From the NCBI RefSeq assembly GCF_900141815.1, contig NZ_FQYR01000003.1, positions 744,001 to 808,000 of the forward strand: DNA of 64,000 nucleotides. Reading direction: 5' to 3'. The notes beneath the pieces are model-generated. The model was not told where the DNA came from. It was given only the letters and a program-made list of their open reading frames with translations, and ran no database searches. Within the stretch, counting starts at the first letter, position 1; every line of letters begins with the position of its first letter. The position numbers and the translations under genes were made by a program. This document shows, in pieces, positions 44,344 to 53,149 of this stretch. Source of the stretch: Rubritalea squalenifaciens DSM 18772. Lineage in GTDB: Bacteria; Verrucomicrobiota; Verrucomicrobiia; Verrucomicrobiales; Akkermansiaceae.

Positions 44344-44373
44344 GCGCCCATGCTCATATGGAGCTATGGACGC
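44344..44373 (-). terminator. Intrinsic terminator of the small membrane protein gene
   Basis: Minus-strand stem GCGTCCAT/ATGGGCGC (one G-U pair; 44366-44373 and 44344-44351) followed by a T run, 24 bases past the stop at 44397 and before the RmlD-like gene. Confidence 0.75.
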
Positions 44374-44396
44374 CTCATGAAATCTTATGCTGGCTA

Positions 44397-44705
44397 TTAA
44401 CCGATATACATTTCCTCACCGAATTCGTCTTCTGCCGATACACCAGCATCACGAATGCCTTCAAGAGTTCTACGGCTACCACGCTTGGTGTTCGGACCTG
44501 CTACTTTGTTTTTGACGGCATCAACAACTGTAGGAGTCAAGGCTGCCACGCCAAGGCATGCGAGGGAAAATGCGATAGGGCGACGAGCGCCGCGGTGCAT
44601 CATGTCGCCAACCAAGATCCCAGCTGCCAAACCCAGAAGAGTCGGAGCTGCTGCAGAAGATTTATCCATCCAGTTTTTAGGTGACTCGGAGTGTCCGTAT
44701 TCCAT
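44397..44705 (-). CDS. Small membrane protein of unknown function
   Basis: 102 residues. Two hydrophobic segments, AAPTLLGLAAGILVGDMM (about 19-36) and IAFSLACLGVAALTPTVVDAV (about 44-64), are followed by a charged C-terminus ending EDEFGEEMYIG. No family was recognised. It is divergent from manC (94-base gap) and has its own terminator. Confidence 0.6.
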   Translation of the reverse strand: MEYGHSESPKNWMDKSSAAAPTLLGLAAGILVGDMMHRGARRPIAFSLACLGVAALTPTVVDAVKNKVAGPNTKRGSRRTLEGIRDAGVSAEDEFGEEMYIG

Positions 44706-44798
44706 AAAGGAAACTTAACCTCAGACTAGCCAATAAAAAAAGCTCAAATCTGGCTCATTATGACTTTTCCTAGGATTCATGCCTGATACTCCTAGCTC

Positions 44799-45872
44799 AT
44801 GGCAAACACCTATGCACTGATTCTCGCAGGCGGAAGCGGCACACGCTTCTGGCCACTTTCTCGTGATTCCAGACCTAAGCAGCTTCTCAATCTTTTTGGA
44901 GACAACACCTTACTGAATCAGACGATCAGCCGCCTAGAAGGCCTGATTCCTAAAGAAAACATCCTGATCCTCACGAATGAGCTGCAGATTGACGCGGTTC
45001 GCCAAGTTGCCAGCGAACTACCTGCTGAGAATATTTTTGCAGAGCCCGCCAAGCGTGACACCGCCCCGGCCGTTGCTCTGGGCATTGGTTTGGTTGCTGC
45101 ACGTGATCCCGAGGCCACCATGGTTGTCTTGCCCGCTGATCAGCTGATTCAGGACGTGGACTCCTTTCAAAACGTCCTCAGCGATGCCGTGACAACCGCA
45201 CAGAACAATCACGCACTACTCACCATCGGCATCAAGCCCACCTGGGCCTGCCCATCTTTCGGCTATATTGAGCGAGGCCAACGCTTCCAAGGTGCTGAGT
45301 CTGCGCTTGAAAACCCTCCGTTCGAGGTGATTCGCTTCCGTGAAAAACCAAACCCTCAGCTTGCTGAACAATTCATCGCCCAAGGCAATTTCGCCTGGAA
45401 CGCAGGTATGTTTATTTGGTCGATTCCGACGGTCATCCAAGAACTCTCTGAGCACACTCCGGAACTCGCAAAATTTATCGGAGAATTGAGAAACTCCAGT
45501 GACATCAATGCGACAGTCGCTGCACAATTTCCTAGCCTCACCCCTATCTCCATCGATTACGCTCTGATGGAAAAAGCCTCACGAGTGCTCAACATTGAAG
45601 CTTCCTTTGACTGGGACGACGTTGGCTCCTGGATCTCCGTTGCCAAATACCTGAACGAAGACGAACAGGCCAACCGAACGAATACAGAACTCATCGAGGT
45701 CGACTCCCAAAACAACATCGTGTTCACAAAGAACAAAGAGAAGAAGATTGCCCTGCTGGGTGTTGACGACCTCATCGTTGTTGAGACGGATGACTCCATC
45801 TTGATCGCCAATAAGCATCAGGCCGACGATATCAAAAAAATCGTCTCCAAGCTCCCACCGGAACTCAAGTAG
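44799..45872 (+). CDS. manC: Mannose-1-phosphate guanylyltransferase
   Basis: 357 residues. The nucleotidyltransferase signature ILAGGSGTRFWPLSRDSRPKQ is at residues 8-28, followed by EPAKRDTAPAVALGIG, VLPADQLI, GNFAWNAGMFIW and SIDYALMEKA, and SFDWDDVGSW near the end. It makes GDP-mannose from mannose 1-phosphate and GTP. The C-terminal cupin isomerase domain of bifunctional ManC enzymes is absent, so it is the monofunctional form. It converges on the phosphorylase gene with a 14-base gap. Confidence 0.93.
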   Translation: MANTYALILAGGSGTRFWPLSRDSRPKQLLNLFGDNTLLNQTISRLEGLIPKENILILTNELQIDAVRQVASELPAENIFAEPAKRDTAPAVALGIGLVAARDPEATMVVLPADQLIQDVDSFQNVLSDAVTTAQNNHALLTIGIKPTWACPSFGYIERGQRFQGAESALENPPFEVIRFREKPNPQLAEQFIAQGNFAWNAGMFIWSIPTVIQELSEHTPELAKFIGELRNSSDINATVAAQFPSLTPISIDYALMEKASRVLNIEASFDWDDVGSWISVAKYLNEDEQANRTNTELIEVDSQNNIVFTKNKEKKIALLGVDDLIVVETDDSILIANKHQADDIKKIVSKLPPELK

Positions 45873-45886
45873 TAGGTAGCTACGAT

Positions 45887-47548
45887 CTATTTCGCGAGGT
45901 AGATCTTCTTGTAGTACTCATCAGCCATGCGGTCTGAGTCGAAGAATGGGACCACGTCACTCATGCTATTATGCACCAGTTTCCACCATTGGTCGGGCTG
46001 GTCATAATACATGGGTAGCATTTCTGTATTCAAGATTTGGTAGAACCCCCGCATATCATGGTGGTCACGAGCTTCATCTGTAAGGCTGCGGTCGGCTTCT
46101 GGAATAATAAATGCATTGTGCCCGTGGTCAGCAAACTCACAAATCCAGCCGTCATAGGTAGAGCAATTGACACTCCCATTCATGGCAGCAGACATACCAG
46201 AGGTTCCTGAGGCCTCTCGCGTAACAATCGGATTATTGAGCCACACATCAGAGCCATCCTTGAGTAATTTCGAAAGAGACAACTCATAACCAACAAGTAC
46301 CGCCATGTTTTTATGGTGGTTTGATAGCTCGCAAAGACGATTAAATTGATTCACCGCTCCTTGGTCTGTCGGGAACGGCTTGCCCGCCCAGATCACTTGA
46401 ACTGGCTTGTTAGCCCTCTCTAACATCTTCACGAAGCTCTCAAGATCTCTGGTTATTAGGTCAGCCCTTTTGTAGCCCGCAAACCTTCTTGCCCATACAA
46501 TAGTGAAGACATCAGGGTCAAACAGACGCCCCGTCTGATTAGCCACTTCATCAAACAACTTCGCTTTCAGTCTCCATTTGCGTGAGGCGATGGCTGGATA
46601 ATCTCCTTCCAACCTTGCGGCCTCGAGCTTGGCGTCCACCCAGTACTTCTTATTCTGCGCATTGGTAACATGGGAAATTTCGCAGACACCTTTCGCATCC
46701 TTCCACATCGCACGAGCTACATGCCCATGAAGCTCCGATACGGCATTAGCCAACTTGCTCACACGCAAGGCTACCAATGTATGATTAAAGGTGTCGCCAT
46801 GAATCCCTGTAACCTTCTTGAGCGTATGATCATCCAATCCGGAGAAGAAGGTGAACTTCTTGAGTAAATCGTAGGATGTCTTCTCATTCCCTGCTTCTAC
46901 TGGGGTATGAGTCGTGAATACAAATTTCTTGCGCACGGATTTGAGTGAGCCACCTTTCTTGAGCTCATAGAAGACCGATGACAAGGCGTGAGCCTCATTG
47001 AGGTGCCAAACATCAGGGTCCACTCCCAATTCCTCTAGCAGCTTGGCACCTCCCACTCCAAGAAGTATATACTGAGCAATCCTAGTTAACTCATCTGCAT
47101 CATAAAGCCTATACGAGATAGTTCTAGAAATGTGGTCATTCTCTTCAATATCTGTCGTCAGAAAAAACATCGGCGCCGTACCAAAAGTTTCTGATGGAAG
47201 ATAATACGCCTTCACCCAGACATGGTGACCATGTACGGGTATGGTGAACTTAATGCCGGTATCCTTCAGGAAATGATAGACCTTTCTCCTGTGAGCTACC
47301 GCCATCCCCCGGCTCTCTGAACGTACTTGATTGTAATAGCCATAGGACCACAGGATACCAATCCCTGCCACATTCTGTTTCAGGTCATGAGCACTGCGCA
47401 TGTGTGATCCAGCCAAAAACCCAAGACCTCCAGAATAAATCTTCAACACCTGATCCAAGGCAAACTCCATGGAGAAGTAGGCAACACTTTTCTTGTAGCT
47501 AGAAGCTATCTTGTAATGTGGCTGATAGGGCTTGGGTAAATAGCTCAT
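45887..47548 (-). CDS. Alpha-glucan (glycogen) phosphorylase family protein with Ser at the PLP-lysine site
   Basis: 553 residues, the short form of glycosyltransferase family 35. KSVAYFSMEFAL starts the N-terminal domain; YSGGLGFLAGSHM, NEAHAL, FTTHTPVEAGNE, FAGYKRADL and IVTREASGTSGM are family motifs. In active phosphorylases the last motif continues with a Lys that binds PLP; here residue 453 is Ser (codon at 46190-46192) in EASGTSGMSAAMNGSVN. Either the protein is not a PLP enzyme of the classical kind or this clade uses another arrangement. C-terminal motifs WICEFADHGHNAF continue the fold. It presumably acts on alpha-1,4-glucans. Confidence 0.82.
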   Translation of the reverse strand: MSYLPKPYQPHYKIASSYKKSVAYFSMEFALDQVLKIYSGGLGFLAGSHMRSAHDLKQNVAGIGILWSYGYYNQVRSESRGMAVAHRRKVYHFLKDTGIKFTIPVHGHHVWVKAYYLPSETFGTAPMFFLTTDIEENDHISRTISYRLYDADELTRIAQYILLGVGGAKLLEELGVDPDVWHLNEAHALSSVFYELKKGGSLKSVRKKFVFTTHTPVEAGNEKTSYDLLKKFTFFSGLDDHTLKKVTGIHGDTFNHTLVALRVSKLANAVSELHGHVARAMWKDAKGVCEISHVTNAQNKKYWVDAKLEAARLEGDYPAIASRKWRLKAKLFDEVANQTGRLFDPDVFTIVWARRFAGYKRADLITRDLESFVKMLERANKPVQVIWAGKPFPTDQGAVNQFNRLCELSNHHKNMAVLVGYELSLSKLLKDGSDVWLNNPIVTREASGTSGMSAAMNGSVNCSTYDGWICEFADHGHNAFIIPEADRSLTDEARDHHDMRGFYQILNTEMLPMYYDQPDQWWKLVHNSMSDVVPFFDSDRMADEYYKKIYLAK

Positions 47549-47673
47549 GGTATAGGCTGAGGGGTATGCAATTAGACTATAGTTAGCTTGATACTACGCA
47601 TTGGTCAAAAACCATTTATATGCCAGACCTTCTTTATCTGAATAGGTGCAATACGTAGCAATATCTTCACTTC

Positions 47674-48567
47674 TCAACCTCGTGGATGAAAGCGGTTATG
47701 AATATTCTTCAGCCGCTTTTGATCAACATGCGTGTAGATCTGAGTCGTAGAAATATCCGCGTGACCAAGCATCTCCTGAATCACGCGGAGGTCAGCACCA
47801 TTCTCGAGTAAGTGAGTCGCAAATGAATGGCGGAGCAAATGGGGGTATAGGTTCGTTTCAATACCTGCATTCTTAGCCCTTTCCTTTACAATATCTCTTA
47901 CTCTATCAGGACTGAGCGGCCCACCACGCACAGAGATGAAGATATGTGAGGATGTCTTTGGGCCAACAAGCTGCGGTCTCTCCAGACGAAGGTAGGACTG
48001 TACGCAATCCATGGCGGTCTTCCCCACGGGCACCACCCTTGTTTTGTTACCTTTGCCGGTGACTCGAATGAACGCTTCATCCATATCTAAATTTTCAAGT
48101 CTAGCCGTGCATAATTCAGACAGCCGCAAACCAGAGGCATAAAACAACTCCAGAATGGCCCTGTCACGCTTGCCCAAGCGTTTATTGAGATCAACTGATT
48201 CGAGCATGCCTTTGACCATATTCGCATCCAGTGAATCTGGTAGCGACTTCTCCACCTTTGGCGACAACAAAGGCTCAGCAATATCTGCCACCAAGACGCC
48301 ACGCGAAGCGAGGAAACGCGAAAATATCTTCAAATGCACCGTTAGTATGCGAAGAGACGAATTCCCCAACCCCTCATTTTTTCTGAAGCCAAGATAGTTA
48401 GATAACTCCTGGGTTCCCAAGTCATACAGAGAGAGGCCTTTGTCGTTCAGCCAGAGATCAAGCCCCTCCAAGCTTTGGCGGACGGAATCCTGATAGGCCT
48501 GTGAAAGCCCCCTCTCTGTAGCCAGATAGAGAAGAAACCCAGATATGTGTTGTCTGATGTCACTCAT
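47674..48567 (-). CDS. xerD: Tyrosine recombinase XerC/XerD-type
   Basis: 297 residues, standard Xer length. The N-terminal SAM-like domain (FLLYLATERGLSQAYQDS) is followed by the catalytic domain with Arg148 in ASGLRLSEL, Lys172 in TGKGNKTR, His243 and Arg246 in HLLRHSFATHLLENG, His269 in LGHADISTTQ and Tyr278 in IYTH. It resolves chromosome dimers at dif with a partner recombinase. XerD is favoured over XerC by the sequence around HSFATHLLENGADLR, but the two are hard to separate. No integron or phage genes are near. It precedes the phosphorylase gene by 125 bases on the same strand. Confidence 0.88.
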   Translation of the reverse strand: MSDIRQHISGFLLYLATERGLSQAYQDSVRQSLEGLDLWLNDKGLSLYDLGTQELSNYLGFRKNEGLGNSSLRILTVHLKIFSRFLASRGVLVADIAEPLLSPKVEKSLPDSLDANMVKGMLESVDLNKRLGKRDRAILELFYASGLRLSELCTARLENLDMDEAFIRVTGKGNKTRVVPVGKTAMDCVQSYLRLERPQLVGPKTSSHIFISVRGGPLSPDRVRDIVKERAKNAGIETNLYPHLLRHSFATHLLENGADLRVIQEMLGHADISTTQIYTHVDQKRLKNIHNRFHPRG

Positions 48568-48718
48568 GGGTCAATAGGGCCTACGATCCGCTGGCTCCCT
48601 GAGCCAGGCTCACATGCTATCAACAATGGAGAGGTGCCGTCCATCCAGAATAAAAACTGCCTCCAATCTAGTCATCTGGCCACTCTGGTTTTCTAGCAGT
48701 TCTCTTGGAGGAATCAGA

Positions 48719-49180
48719 TCAAGCGCTGAAATGCTCAGCTAAAATATCCCTCAGACCTTTGGCGTCTTGCTCATCGAATGAGGCTAACTCGGTAGAATCT
48801 ACATCAAACACAGCCAAGAGATTCCCGTTTTGATCGAGCACTGGAACCACGATTTCGCTCCGAGAGCGCGCATCACAAGCAATGTGACCTGGAAAGGTGT
48901 GCACATCCGCCACTACCTGTATCTCCTTGGTTTCAGCAGCCTTACCGCAGACTCCTTTTCCGAAAGCAATTCTCAAACAACCCGGTGTTCCCTGATAAGG
49001 CCCGATGACAAGTCCCCCATCCAGAGCGCGGTAGAAACCAGTCCAATAGTAGTAATCAAAGGTAGTGTGTAGCACAGAGGCAATGGAAGCCATCTTGACG
49101 ACGACGTCTGTCTCCCCTGACAGGAGACCGCGTAGCTGAGTAGCTGCCAATTGGTACAAATCCTTTTTACTCTGCTCCAT
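48719..49180 (-). CDS. msrC: Free methionine-(R)-sulfoxide reductase, GAF domain
   Basis: 153 residues from ATG 49180; a longer reading would lie inside the upstream glycosyltransferase gene. The GAF-domain features of fRMsr are complete: FDYYYWTGFYRA, three cysteines in PGCLRIAFGKGVCGKAAE and HIACDARSRSEIVVPV, and VFDVDSTELASFDEQD near the end. It reduces free Met-(R)-sulfoxide. Its start overlaps the 3' end of the glycosyltransferase gene by 14 bases, so translation is probably coupled, although the functional link is not obvious. Confidence 0.88.
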   Translation of the reverse strand: MEQSKKDLYQLAATQLRGLLSGETDVVVKMASIASVLHTTFDYYYWTGFYRALDGGLVIGPYQGTPGCLRIAFGKGVCGKAAETKEIQVVADVHTFPGHIACDARSRSEIVVPVLDQNGNLLAVFDVDSTELASFDEQDAKGLRDILAEHFSA

Positions 49181-50789
49181 ATGCTTTATCGTACTGATCC
49201 TTGGGAGCACTCTCTTCATAGACCTTGTCTTGTGTGTCCAGTGCTGAAACTTTCTCAAATACGACGACTACATATTTGTCGCGAGCGGTTGATGCTCCCT
49301 TTTTGGGATAAGCTTTGTCCCAGAACTTCACTGGCTTCCAGTCAGTACTCTCGGTGAACGAGCTGAACTTGGTGCGATTCTGATTATCTGAGTATCCAGC
49401 ATCCCATATAAATACGGTGCCTTGCGGAAGTTTGAATAAAGGAGAGTTCTCTAAGTCTACTCGCTCCTTGGTTGCCCATATTCCCTGCGTAAACGGATGA
49501 GCCACGTGGCTTGCCAACACGAGAGTGTCTTCCGGGTAATGCTCAGCAACCCACTGAGAAGCATCGACTACTCGCTGAGATAATTCGCCCTTTTCCATGG
49601 GCTTGGCCACAAGGCCGTAGTGCTGCTCCTTGTCTCCTTGATTGATCGCTTCCCAATCTTGGTAGACCACCTGATGGTGGGCCATATTGACACCTTGATA
49701 AATAATCGCAGAGAGAATCGCCAGAACACTGACAAATTTCCAGCGAGGCTGAGGACCCTGCTTCAAAAAGGCACCTATAAAGTGAGCTCCAAGAAGCGCA
49801 AAGAGAGGCGCCATAGGCATGAGGAAGTGATAATAGCCACCTGAGGCAAAAGCACCTCGCCAGAAAATGAGCGAATGCACCACAAAATACATGATGTAGG
49901 TGAGGAGCGGCAGACTCCATTGAGCCCAGCGCCCCTTCAATTTAAGCAGGCCGCAAGCTGAGAGGATGATGGAGAATAAGCCTACCCCACCAATCAGCAG
50001 AGGCACGTAGTGGTAGATTGGTCCACTGCCATACATGTCTGTTGGCTTGGGAGCAAAATAGATCTCGTATGGCTTGCTACCCTCAATGAGATAGGCAGCC
50101 AAGTTATAGCAAATAATCGCTGATACAGTGCTTAGTCCGTACAGGCTATCTCGTCCCAGAGCCTTAAACACATCCTTGTCTGAGCAACGACCCTGCACCG
50201 CTTCAATGCATCTACGGCCAAAGCCTCCCTCTTGGGAGGTTACCCAGAGACCCCAGAGCCCTGTGATGAGGATGCCTTCGTGACGAATTAAGGACAGATA
50301 ACCAAAGCAGAATCCAGCCCAGTGCCAGTATTTCCTGTTAAGACCAAACCAGATTCCCAGAATCCAGAAGAGCATGAACGGAGTCTGCGTTAGCACTGGA
50401 TAAGACAGTTCAGGAAACCAAGATTGAAACAGCATCAGGACTGGGATTGCCCATACTGCGGTAATTTTGAGTTTCTTAGCTACCAAGGCGGTAATCCAGA
50501 TGGATACCAGCGCCAAGCCAAAGGTGTACAAACGCGTGGCGGTGAACCCGAGCGGAGCAGCCACAAAATGCACCATGTTTCTTCCCGGACGAGTCCAGTG
50601 ATTGAAGATTTGCTCATGATTCTCCCACACGCTGCGAGAGAACAGATAATGACTCAACTCATCGTCCAGAATCCATCCCGTATTATTGAATAGACGATAC
50701 AGGATCCATGTGATGCCAAGTGCCAAGCCCCCCCATAAAAAGGAGAGTTTCATCGCGCGTAGGCTTTTCTGACCAACAGGGTTGCTCAT
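49167..50789 (-). CDS. Multi-spanning GT-C glycosyltransferase (PMT/ArnT-like)
   Basis: 540 residues with about ten membrane helices in the N-terminal 370 residues. The first periplasmic loop holds acidic residues right after helix 1 (WILDDELSHYLFSRS), the DD/DE site used by GT-C enzymes that take polyprenyl-phosphate sugars. Later loops contain GRNMVHF and YYHFLMPMAP. The C-terminal periplasmic part is soluble. It lies 42 bases after a DPM1-like GT2 gene and, with GtrA before it, looks like the third member of a GtrA-GtrB-Gtr-type module that modifies a surface glycan or protein. The sugar and acceptor are unknown. Confidence 0.75.
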   Translation of the reverse strand: MSNPVGQKSLRAMKLSFLWGGLALGITWILYRLFNNTGWILDDELSHYLFSRSVWENHEQIFNHWTRPGRNMVHFVAAPLGFTATRLYTFGLALVSIWITALVAKKLKITAVWAIPVLMLFQSWFPELSYPVLTQTPFMLFWILGIWFGLNRKYWHWAGFCFGYLSLIRHEGILITGLWGLWVTSQEGGFGRRCIEAVQGRCSDKDVFKALGRDSLYGLSTVSAIICYNLAAYLIEGSKPYEIYFAPKPTDMYGSGPIYHYVPLLIGGVGLFSIILSACGLLKLKGRWAQWSLPLLTYIMYFVVHSLIFWRGAFASGGYYHFLMPMAPLFALLGAHFIGAFLKQGPQPRWKFVSVLAILSAIIYQGVNMAHHQVVYQDWEAINQGDKEQHYGLVAKPMEKGELSQRVVDASQWVAEHYPEDTLVLASHVAHPFTQGIWATKERVDLENSPLFKLPQGTVFIWDAGYSDNQNRTKFSSFTESTDWKPVKFWDKAYPKKGASTARDKYVVVVFEKVSALDTQDKVYEESAPKDQYDKAYGAE

Positions 50790-50831
50790 GACGCTAGGGT
50801 GTGTGGTTTAGAGGTGTAAAAAACCTCAATG

Positions 50832-51602
50832 CTAGCGTTCGGCTACAGAGAGTTGGCCGTTATTATCGAGAACCATGACATTCTTGTTTCGTCTCCAGAT
50901 GCCATATTTAAAGATGCAATAGATCGCTCTCACGCCATCCTTCCAGCCGATGTGCTTGCCCTCACTGAATGAGCGTGGGTAGTAAGAAATAGCCACTTCC
51001 ATGACGCGCAGTCTCCTACGTGCAATTTTTGCGGTAATCTCAGGCTCAAACCCAAATCGATTCTCCTCCACTTCGATATTTTGGATCACCTCGCGCTTGA
51101 AGGCTTTGTAGCAGGTCTCCATGTCAGTCACATAGAGATCCGTCGCCATATTGGAAAGCGTGGTTAAAAAGCGGTTACCCATCGTATGCCAGAACCTAAG
51201 GACGCGTCTTGGATTGTCTCTGAGATAGCGGGAGCCATAGCAAACATCACATTTCCCTTCGATCAGAGGAGTTACAACGAGCTCAAATTCATTGGGGTCG
51301 TATTCCAAGTCAGCGTCTTGCACAATAACATAGGGTAACGTGGCGCCTTGGAAACCTGTCCGCAGAGCAGCTCCCTTGCCCTGATTGACTTCGTGACGAA
51401 GAAGGTGAACCGCAGGCTCACTTTCAGAAATTTTGGAAACGATTTCTGCAGTCTTGTCCTTTGAGCAGTCATCGACAACGATCACCTCGCCTACCAAATC
51501 GACCTGGAGAACTGCCTCAATGACTTGGGCGACAGTCTTCTCCTCATTGTAAGCTGGAATAACAACAGTTAAGGGTTTTGCAGTGCTAGTAGTAGATGTC
51601 AT
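50832..51602 (-). CDS. Family 2 glycosyltransferase (polyprenyl-phosphate sugar synthase type)
   Basis: 256 residues. It starts with VVIPAYNEEKTVAQVIEAVL, followed by VDDCSKDKTAEIV, the catalytic DADLEYDP and CYGSRYLRDNPRR, and YKAFKREVIQNI. These are the DPM1/GtrB-like motifs. There is no C-terminal membrane pair of the GtrB kind, so it is of the soluble DPM1 form. It would load a sugar onto polyprenyl phosphate for the GT-C protein encoded downstream. GtrA is encoded 36 bases upstream. Confidence 0.85.
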   Translation of the reverse strand: MTSTTSTAKPLTVVIPAYNEEKTVAQVIEAVLQVDLVGEVIVVDDCSKDKTAEIVSKISESEPAVHLLRHEVNQGKGAALRTGFQGATLPYVIVQDADLEYDPNEFELVVTPLIEGKCDVCYGSRYLRDNPRRVLRFWHTMGNRFLTTLSNMATDLYVTDMETCYKAFKREVIQNIEVEENRFGFEPEITAKIARRRLRVMEVAISYYPRSFSEGKHIGWKDGVRAIYCIFKYGIWRRNKNVMVLDNNGQLSVAER

Positions 51603-51638
51603 CGATCAAGACTTTTGGGATAAAGGAGATTCACCACA

Positions 51639-52157
51639 CTAACGGGCGAATACCAAGAATTTTCGAGCAATAAAGTTCACCAGAGCGGAGCTCACAGCAA
51701 AGGCTCCGACGGCGACAAGGTTCGGGTACCCTGCATTGATCATCCACATTTTACCAACTTCCCCACCGCAAAAACTGATGGCTGAGACGAGAGTGAAGAT
51801 CATAAGCTCTCTCCATGGGTCATGCTTGCCAGGAGTGAAGACAAAGAATCGGTTGGTAAAATAAGCAAATAAGTTGGATGGGATAAATGCTGCAAATAAA
51901 ACCCATCTCACATTAACTTGCTTTACCTCAATAGGCAGATCATCAGACATGTACTCAGGCGCAAACACCCGAAACCCTTGCACCACCAACAGCAGGACGA
52001 TCATCGACAGCACGCCGCAGAAGGCATACTTAAAGAACTGTGCCCACAAAGGGCCCTCTTTGAGCTTAAGCTCTTGAAAAATGATTCTAGGCTGAAGCGG
52101 CACCTCACCTAAGACGGGGAGAACAATGGAGAGGCTATGTTTACGCTCACTGGCCAT
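51639..52157 (-). CDS. GtrA family membrane protein
   Basis: 172 residues, four membrane helices in the last 130 residues. FFKYAFCGVLSMIVLLLVV, FAAFIPSNLFAYFTNRFFVF and FAVSSALVNFIARKFLVFAR are the GtrA pattern. GtrA proteins are thought to flip polyprenyl-phosphate sugars across the membrane. The first 40 residues are an extra cytoplasmic segment. It is the first gene of the three-gene glycosylation module with the GT2 and GT-C genes. Confidence 0.85.
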   Translation of the reverse strand: MASERKHSLSIVLPVLGEVPLQPRIIFQELKLKEGPLWAQFFKYAFCGVLSMIVLLLVVQGFRVFAPEYMSDDLPIEVKQVNVRWVLFAAFIPSNLFAYFTNRFFVFTPGKHDPWRELMIFTLVSAISFCGGEVGKMWMINAGYPNLVAVGAFAVSSALVNFIARKFLVFAR

Positions 52158-52164
52158 AATGCAT

Positions 52165-52198
52165 AAAAAACGCAGCTGGTATAGTCACACAGCTGCGT
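52165..52198 (-). terminator. Intrinsic terminator of the bactofilin gene
   Basis: Perfect 9-bp stem ACGCAGCTG/CAGCTGCGT (52170-52178 and 52190-52198) followed on the minus strand by a T run, 27 bases past the bactofilin stop. Confidence 0.88.
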
Positions 52199-52224
52199 CT
52201 GTAAACATTGAATTGGTGTCAAGA

Positions 52225-52545
52225 TTAGCCACCGATCTCAGTGCGGCCTGAAAGTGATGCACCCTCTTCCATGCTGAGCATCTTGGTTTTGATGTCGCCC
52301 TCAAGCTTGGAGTTAGTCTTGAGTTCGCAGCGATCGGATTGGATGGTGCCTTCGACTTTCCCGTAAAGCTTCACTTCGCCAGCCTTGATATCACCTTTGA
52401 TCTGAGCATTCTCACCAATGGTAACCTTACCTTTATCAGAAGCGATTTCACCTTCGATTTTACCATCAATGATCATATCATTTGAGAACTTGATGGAACC
52501 AGTGATCTCGATTCCGCTTGCCAGAACGTTGGTTGCATTTGCCAT
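52225..52545 (-). CDS. Bactofilin-family polymer-forming protein
   Basis: 106 residues from ATG 52545 (an upstream in-frame reading into the gap is not family-like). The DUF583 beta-helix is evident: ASGIEITGSIKFSNDMIIDG starts it, then KIEGEIASDKGKVTIGENAQ and IKGDIKAGEVKLYGKVEGTI as regular six- to eight-residue turns. Bactofilins assemble into filaments that localise cell-wall or motility proteins. It is among the shortest in the family. It lies downstream of an acidic hypothetical gene on the same strand. Confidence 0.88.
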   Translation of the reverse strand: MANATNVLASGIEITGSIKFSNDMIIDGKIEGEIASDKGKVTIGENAQIKGDIKAGEVKLYGKVEGTIQSDRCELKTNSKLEGDIKTKMLSMEEGASLSGRTEIGG

Positions 52546-52627
52546 AACTAAACGTAAATCAGCACAGATCCCTTCAGAGAGCAAATCTATTATTTCAGTC
52601 GCGTGCTTTTTTATGAAAAAACTTTCA

Positions 52628-53032
52628 TCAGGCCTCTTCTGATTCCTCTTCGAGGACGAATTCCGCCCAGGCAATCTCTTCATTCAAGACTTCGAGAGCA
52701 GCATCCATCAATGCGTCGAGGTCAGGCTCATCACTCTGGAAGTGAAAGCCAAGCAAAGCGCCTCCATGGACAATAGGCGGCTCTTCTTCATCAAGATCGG
52801 ACTCACGTACGTAATACCAATCCAAGATGCCCTCACGAACATTTGGGTTCCACTGAGCAACGAGTTCAAGGATGGCAATAGGATCATCATCGCCAGCATC
52901 GCGCTGATTAGCAAGATCCTCCCCATCACATTCCAGCCCTGCTACCATATCAATTTGAATGGTTGACTGATTTTCGCCGAGCAATTCTTCAATGTCAGTG
53001 AAGTCTGGTGAATCTTTAGAGATGATTTTCAT
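52628..53032 (-). CDS. Acidic protein of unknown function
   Basis: 134 residues, strongly acidic (EESDLDEEEPP- and LEEESEEA-like stretches). The middle has AILELVAQWNPNVREGILDW and YYVRESDLDEEEPPIVHGG, with LNEEIAWAEFVLE near the end. No signal peptide or membrane segment is seen. No family was recognised. It lies 82 bases before the bactofilin gene and may share its transcript. Confidence 0.6.
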   Translation of the reverse strand: MKIISKDSPDFTDIEELLGENQSTIQIDMVAGLECDGEDLANQRDAGDDDPIAILELVAQWNPNVREGILDWYYVRESDLDEEEPPIVHGGALLGFHFQSDEPDLDALMDAALEVLNEEIAWAEFVLEEESEEA

Positions 53033-53089
53033 ACGCGCCGAAGGTCATACATCCCCCCTCGATCTGCAAGGTAGATTTACCCCTAGCAG

Positions 53090-53119
53090 CATAAAAAAGG
53101 AGATGCTCTCGCATCTCCT
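53090..53119 (-). terminator. Intrinsic terminator of frr
   Basis: Perfect 9-bp stem AGGAGATGC/GCATCTCCT (53098-53106 and 53111-53119) with a four-base loop and a T run on the minus strand, 31 bases after the frr stop. Confidence 0.88.
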
Positions 53120-53149
53120 GGAGTAAATTCTATTGTTAGTCTGGCTGGA

